Shown: positions 59,762 through 64,000 of the stretch, in pieces
How the letters are laid out: each line of letters opens with the position of its first letter
How positions within the stretch are numbered: position 1 is the stretch's first letter
NCBI RefSeq assembly: GCF_900113865.1
Contig: NZ_FOQY01000022.1
Location: 1 to 64,000 of the forward strand
Source: Streptosporangium canum
GTDB taxonomy: Bacteria; Actinomycetota; Actinomycetes; Streptosporangiales; Streptosporangiaceae
Direction of reading: 5' to 3'
DNA length: 64,000 nt
The notes under the pieces: model-generated
What the model was told of the DNA's origin: nothing
The model's input: the letters and a program-made list of their open reading frames with translations, nothing else
The model's database searches: none
Translations under genes and position numbers: made by a program

Positions 59762-60381
59762 GACTGTTCCTGGTGGACGATCATCCGGTGGTCCGGGCCG
59801 GGCTGGTGGCGCTGCTCGGCGGCGAGCACGACATGGAGGTCGTCGGCGAGGCCGCGGACGGGGAGGACGCGCTGCGGGGCATCGCGTCGCGCGAGCCGGA
59901 CGTCGTGCTCATGGACCTGCAGCTCGGCGACGGCATCGACGGGGTGAAGGCCACCCGGCGGGTCCGGGAGCTGCCCGCACCGCCGCAGGTCCTGGTGCTG
60001 ACGACCTACGAGACCGACGCGGACATCGTGCGGGCCATCGACGCGGGGGCCACCGGCTACCTGCTCAAGGCCTGCCCGCCGGAGGAGCTGTTCCAGGGCA
60101 TCCGGGCCGCGGCCAGGGGCGAGACCGTGCTGTCGCCGAGGGTGGCGACCCGGATGATGAGGCGGATGCGCGACCCGGGCCCCGCACTGAGCGCCCGCGA
60201 GGTCGAGATCCTGGAGCTGCTGGCCAGCGGGGCGGGCAACCGCGAGATCGCCAGGCGGCTCTTCATCACCGAGGCGACGGTCAAGACCCACCTGGTGCAC
60301 ATCTACGGCAAGCTGGGCGTGGACACGCGCACCGCGGCCGTCACCGCCGCCGTCGAGCGGCGTCTCATCCGGCTCGCCTGA
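59758..60381 (+). CDS. NarL/LuxR-type response regulator (SenR-like)
   Basis: 207 residues. Receiver domain with acidic pair D7/D8 and phospho-acceptor D53 (VVLMDLQLGDG), and Lys in LLKACP. C-terminal LuxR-type helix-turn-helix (LSAREVEILELLASGAGNREIARRLFITEATVKTHL). Start overlaps the kinase stop (ATGA). In the Streptomyces system SenR controls hbpS, its own operon and redox-defence genes such as catalase; the palindrome at 58453 is the probable site here. Confidence 0.94.
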   Translation: MRLFLVDDHPVVRAGLVALLGGEHDMEVVGEAADGEDALRGIASREPDVVLMDLQLGDGIDGVKATRRVRELPAPPQVLVLTTYETDADIVRAIDAGATGYLLKACPPEELFQGIRAAARGETVLSPRVATRMMRRMRDPGPALSAREVEILELLASGAGNREIARRLFITEATVKTHLVHIYGKLGVDTRTAAVTAAVERRLIRLA

Positions 60382-60442
60382 ACGGGCTCGACGGGTCACC
60401 GGCCCCCGCGGCACGACCGGGACCGGGACCGCCGGGGTCACG

Positions 60443-60461
60443 GGGCGGGTCCTCCCCGCCC
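60443..60461. terminator. Hairpin between the response regulator and the DUF2207 gene
   Basis: GGGCGGG (60443-60449) pairs with CCCGCCC (60455-60461) between two convergent genes. A short but perfect stem. Confidence 0.55.
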
Positions 60462-60468
60462 GGCCCGC

Positions 60469-62139
60469 CTAGAGGGAGCGGAACTGGCGGGTGGAGGAGA
60501 TCGCGCCGGAGGTCGTCATGGTGAACGTCCGCATCGAGTCGGCGAACCTGGACAGGTCCCATTCGGCCGGGCCGTGGTACCAGTACAGGTTGTCGGCCTG
60601 CTGGCCGTTGCCGGTGACCGAGGAGACCACGCGGGCCCAGCGCTCGACGCTGTCGAAGATCACGGCATAGGGCAGGTAGCGGGAGAACAGCTCCACCCGC
60701 TGGGCCGGGGGGATGTCGCCGCCGATGTCGCCGGAGGCCAGATACTCCCGGAAGCCCAGAGTGTGGGCGAGGGCTCCCGCGCCCTTGGAGGTCTTGGCCG
60801 GCATGTACTGGCCGCCGACGGCCATGGCGGCACCGGCGATGATCAGGGCCAGGCCGAGCAGGCCGTAGGTGGTGAACCAGGCCAGCGCGACGGTGGCGAC
60901 GACTCCCGCCACGGTGAGCAGCACGCCGATGGTCGTCCAGCGGGTGCGGACGGTGTCGGGGCGGCGGGCGAACCAGCCCTGGGTGACCACGTCGCGGTAG
61001 AGCGCGTCACGGACCTTGCCGAGATTGGCCGCGAACGAGCCCTGGAGGTGGGAGAGCAGGACCCCGTCGCGGCCGTCGAAGATGGCGTCGTAGAGCGCCC
61101 GCTCGTAGGACAGCAGCTCGGCGATCGGGGCGCCGGGCATCCGGACCAGCATCCAGTCGGGGGAGTCGTAGGCCTGCCGGGGCTGCTCGTCGATCCGGAT
61201 GTAGCCGCGGACGGCCAGGTCCACGATCGTGGCGGTCACGTCGACCACGTCGGCCTGCTCGTCCATGAGCGTGCCGATCTGGCCGGGGCGCACGCCGTCC
61301 GGCGGGGCGAAGTGGCCGTTCTCGACGGCGCTGAGCGAGCCGGACTCGTGGCCGACCACGCGGGCGTCGCGGCCCCGCGTCCAGTAGAGCAGGCCCAGGC
61401 CGCCGAGCATCAGGACCAGCAGGCCGGCCAGCGCGCCGCCGGTGACGGTGTTCAGGGTGAAGGCGTTGGACAGCTCGAAGCGGCGCTCCAGGACCGGGGC
61501 GCCCTTGGTGGCACCCGTCGGGTAGCCGACGACCACGGTGAGCACCTCGCCCGGACCCAGCTCCTGCTGCTCGAACTCCGCCGTGGTCCCGGTGTGGTCC
61601 GGTGACGCGGTGGTGCAGCCGATCGCGGAGGTCAGCACGCCCGCGAAGCAGGACAGGTTCTGGAGCTGCGCCGGGCCGCTCACCGTGACCTTGGCCTGGA
61701 CGACCGGGACCGACCAGGCGCCCACGGCGTACCACCGCAGTTCCTGGGCGTCGGCCAGCGGAGTCACCGCGCCCTTGACGTCGTACTCCAGCGTGGCGGA
61801 GCCCGTGCCCTCCTTCAGGGTGACGGTGTCGCCGGTCAGCGTGCCGTCGCCCTTGAAGCCGGTGATCTGGTAGAGCCGGTCGCTGCCGTCGTCGTAGCGC
61901 GTCCGGTCGATCAGCTTCCGCGTCGGCGGGCTGCCCTCGAAGGTGACGGTCTCCGTGACGTGCAGCACGCCGTCCTGTCGCAGTTCGAGCTTGACCGTGT
62001 CGTCGGTCACCTTGCCCGCCTGGGTCGACGCCGTGCTCGCCGTACCGGCCGCGAGGGCCGGGGGGACGCTCAGGGCCAGCGCAAGAGTGGCAACCGCGGC
62101 CATGCTCCCGGCCGCTCGATGCAATGCAGATCCCGCCAT
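60469..62139 (-). CDS. DUF2207 membrane protein
   Basis: 556 residues from ATG 62139. A signal peptide ends near PPALAAG. An extracytoplasmic beta domain (VKLELRQDGVLHVTETVTFEG) follows, then a membrane helix (LAGLLVLMLGGLGLLYW), a cytoplasmic domain with DVTATIVDLAVRGYIRI, two more membrane helices, and a Gly/Ser/Arg-rich end. This is the DUF2207 architecture (YciQ-like). Function unknown; relatives are envelope proteins. Confidence 0.9.
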   Translation of the reverse strand: MAGSALHRAAGSMAAVATLALALSVPPALAAGTASTASTQAGKVTDDTVKLELRQDGVLHVTETVTFEGSPPTRKLIDRTRYDDGSDRLYQITGFKGDGTLTGDTVTLKEGTGSATLEYDVKGAVTPLADAQELRWYAVGAWSVPVVQAKVTVSGPAQLQNLSCFAGVLTSAIGCTTASPDHTGTTAEFEQQELGPGEVLTVVVGYPTGATKGAPVLERRFELSNAFTLNTVTGGALAGLLVLMLGGLGLLYWTRGRDARVVGHESGSLSAVENGHFAPPDGVRPGQIGTLMDEQADVVDVTATIVDLAVRGYIRIDEQPRQAYDSPDWMLVRMPGAPIAELLSYERALYDAIFDGRDGVLLSHLQGSFAANLGKVRDALYRDVVTQGWFARRPDTVRTRWTTIGVLLTVAGVVATVALAWFTTYGLLGLALIIAGAAMAVGGQYMPAKTSKGAGALAHTLGFREYLASGDIGGDIPPAQRVELFSRYLPYAVIFDSVERWARVVSSVTGNGQQADNLYWYHGPAEWDLSRFADSMRTFTMTTSGAISSTRQFRSL

Positions 62140-62273
62140 GGCTCGGGAGCCTACCGAGAACCGCCGATGGGTGAATGCCACCCTCCATCCCTATTTTTCG
62201 GTCAATAAACGTACATGAGTAGATATCCGCTAGATTGCCGCCCGGAGATCCATTCCATGGAGAAGGCGGTCGT

Positions 62274-63302
62274 ATGCGCCCACGCGGATCGAGTCCTCTG
62301 GCCTTTGGTGTCTTCGGTGTGCTCGCCCTGACGTTCACCGCGGTCGTCGTGCTCGCGGGCCTGGCGGGCGGTGACGGTGCCGAGGTTCCGGCCACCCCCG
62401 GAGTCGGTCCCATAGCGACCAAAAATGCCGAACTCCCGCCGACCGAGCGGGCGGAGGCCACGCCGCCGAGCTTCGGGCCGCCGCCGAAGCTGGACCTCGG
62501 CTCCATGGGGGAGTCCGAGATCGCGCTGGCGAACCGGCAGATCATGGGTGTCGACCTCCGCCGGATGCTACGCTCCGACACCACGGCCCGGCTCAAGCGC
62601 AACCCGCTGTACGGCACCGGCACGATGCGGCCCACCTCCTGCCGCGCCCCCCGGCCCTCGACCCGGCCCGACGACATGCTCGACTACCTCAACGCCGTCA
62701 CCGGCTGCCTGGACCGGGCCTGGGCCGGGAAGTTCTCCCAGGCCGGAGCGGTCTTCCAGCAGCCGCGCCGGGTCTACTGGTCCCGTCCGGGCCGCGGGCC
62801 CTGCGGCACCTATCCCAACCCCCGCTTCGCCGCCTACTACTGCCCGTCCAACCGGGGCATGTACATCGGCCTGACCCACCTCGTCCAGCAGTCCGGCCAG
62901 GTCGACCCGGCCGCCAACCACGTCCCCTATCTGGCCGTGCTCGCCCATGAGTACGGGCACCACGTGCAGAGCATGGCGGGGATCGGCGGCGCCTGGTGGT
63001 GGGAGGTCTCCAGCAGGTCCAAGGCCGCCCAGGACTCCCACTCGCGCCGGAACGAGCTCCAGGCCCAGTGCCTGGCGGGGGTGTTCATCCGTACCGTGCG
63101 CAACCCGCTCGGCGTCACCGGCGGCCGCTGGAACGAGGTGCTGCGGACGGAGTACGGCCGTGGCGACGACCAGGGCGGCAGCGGCGGCGCACGCGACCAC
63201 GGCACCGGCGACCACTACGCCGGATGGCTCCACCAGGGCTGGAAGTACGCCAGGATCGGCTACTGCAACACCTGGGCGGTCCCCGCCTCACAGGTCAGCT
63301 GA
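62274..63302 (+). CDS. Neutral zinc metallopeptidase (YpfJ family), membrane-anchored
   Basis: 342 residues from ATG 62274. One N-terminal membrane helix (about 9-31), a Pro-rich linker, then the YpfJ/zinc_peptidase domain with zinc-binding HEYGHHVQSM (HExxH) and the downstream RRNELQAQCLAGVF carrying the third ligand Glu. It probably acts outside the membrane. The substrate is unknown. Confidence 0.92.
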   Translation: MRPRGSSPLAFGVFGVLALTFTAVVVLAGLAGGDGAEVPATPGVGPIATKNAELPPTERAEATPPSFGPPPKLDLGSMGESEIALANRQIMGVDLRRMLRSDTTARLKRNPLYGTGTMRPTSCRAPRPSTRPDDMLDYLNAVTGCLDRAWAGKFSQAGAVFQQPRRVYWSRPGRGPCGTYPNPRFAAYYCPSNRGMYIGLTHLVQQSGQVDPAANHVPYLAVLAHEYGHHVQSMAGIGGAWWWEVSSRSKAAQDSHSRRNELQAQCLAGVFIRTVRNPLGVTGGRWNEVLRTEYGRGDDQGGSGGARDHGTGDHYAGWLHQGWKYARIGYCNTWAVPASQVS

Positions 63303-63505
63303 CCCTCCGGGAGGAGAACTCCCCAATCCGCCGGCCGGCCGCCCTCACCTGGGTAGAATGCCGACTTGCTCAAGACGATCCCGTCGGGCGACGACGCCGG
63401 GACCACCGCCTCGAAGGAGCGGAGGTTCCGGCCGGCGAGTTCGAGTCGCCGCGCGCGTCCGTACAGGTCCGTACTCCTGTCGGCAGCCTAGAGCCCCGAG
63501 GTGGC

Positions 63506-64000
63506 ATGCGCGGGTCCGTGCAGATACGACCCCGAGCGTGGCCCCCCGCACTTCTTGTAGCGATTTGTTGCCTTATTTCAGGATGTACTGCGACGCCCGG
63601 CGCGGGCGTGCCGGAGAGCGGCGTCATCGTGGCCCGTCCGGACCAGGCCTCCTCCGCCCCGGCCTCGCCCGCGCCGCTCCCGGCCCGGGCGCCGCTGGTC
63701 ATGATCGTCGGAGACAGCTTCACCGTCGGGTCGGGCCCGGTCGAGCGGTGGAACAGCTACGCCGCCAAGGCGGCGCGCGAGCTGGGCTGGCAGCTCGTCA
63801 CCGCCGGGGCGGCCGGGACGGGCTTCGTCAACCCCGGGCCGGTGAACCGGACCTTCGAGAGGTCCTTCACCGAGGAGCTCGCCTGGCGGCCGGCCCCCGA
63901 CCTGCTGATCGTCTCCGGCGGTCACAACGACCGCCGCACCAGGGCCGGCCGGGTCAACAGGGCCGCCAAACGCCTGCTGGAGCTGGTCCACGCCCGCTGG
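63506..64000 (+). CDS. SGNH/GDSL-hydrolase lipoprotein (truncated by the window end)
   Basis: At least 165 residues; the frame is open at the right edge. The N-terminus has a lipoprotein signal with lipobox LISGC. SGNH blocks follow: MIVGDSFTVGSG (block I, nucleophile Ser), GTGF, and VSGGHNDRR (block III Asn); the catalytic His block lies beyond the window. It is a likely exported esterase or acetyl-hydrolase. GAGG upstream supports ATG 63506. Confidence 0.85.
   Translation, partial: MRGSVQIRPRAWPPALLVAICCLISGCTATPGAGVPESGVIVARPDQASSAPASPAPLPARAPLVMIVGDSFTVGSGPVERWNSYAAKAARELGWQLVTAGAAGTGFVNPGPVNRTFERSFTEELAWRPAPDLLIVSGGHNDRRTRAGRVNRAAKRLLELVHARW

Noticed and set aside
63410-63470. T-arm-like GGCGAGTTCGAGTCGCC before the SGNH gene
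   Set aside because: No matching acceptor, D-arm or anticodon arm; an isolated hairpin.

Overview
The window is high-GC DNA with ATGA/GTGA-coupled operons and many GTG starts. It carries mshD (mycothiol), glnR, murT-gatD and an actinomycete-type integrative element, so the host is an actinomycete. Gene content suggests the Streptosporangiales/Streptomyces side of the group, but the genus is inference.

Layout. 1-1740: the end of an IS3-family insertion sequence, then a toxin gene that has lost its 5' part beside an intact antitoxin gene. 1743-14236: a complete pSAM2-type integrative and conjugative element (AICE) in a tRNA-Gly(CCC) gene, bounded by identical 46-bp copies of the tRNA 3' half. 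It carries an XRE/TPR regulator, a GntR repressor with clear operator palindromes, a Pra-like activator, an FtsK/TraB-type transfer ATPase split in two, a RepSA-type initiator, Xis and Int. Its cargo includes an AT-rich HEPN-domain gene. 14374-28019: mostly core genes: dcd, a DUF47/Pit phosphate pair, mshD, a secreted 5'-nucleotidase, glnR-moaD, an ECF sigma/anti-sigma pair, a thioredoxin-like protein, and a sulfur operon (DUF4395-sseA-DUF1416) behind a Cys-containing leader peptide.

28232-37264: an uncharacterised locus that is my main candidate for an undescribed system. It has a multi-pass membrane protein, three translationally coupled membrane-anchored DUF4352-like proteins, and a divergent pair made of a membrane ATPase-like protein with a ruined P-loop and an intact HerA/FtsK-like ATPase. 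37420-40822: murT-gatD (lipid II amidation) with a small coupled leader ORF, then DsrE, nitrobindin and DUF2470 genes. 40823-50250: an accessory island lying between genes that I expect to be close together in relatives. It starts with a tRNA-like gene whose anticodon arm is abnormally long and holds gene debris, a 1,426-residue secreted protein ending in a NucA/NucB nuclease domain, and a DUF6461-like partner.

50251-55200: core genes (Fur family, ygfZ, dtd, asparaginase, GlxA-type regulator, imine-reductase-like dehydrogenase). 55300-56980: an IS701 fragment and two oppositely oriented remnants of one IS5-like transposase around an EcsC-family gene. 56999-64000: an ankyrin lipoprotein, an HbpS-like secreted haem-binding protein divergent from a SenS/SenR-like two-component system with a perfect 16-bp palindrome between them, a DUF2207 membrane protein, a zinc metallopeptidase, and an SGNH-hydrolase lipoprotein that runs off the end.

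All calls come from reading the sequence; no database search was run. Several very long antisense frames were rejected as GC-rich shadows.
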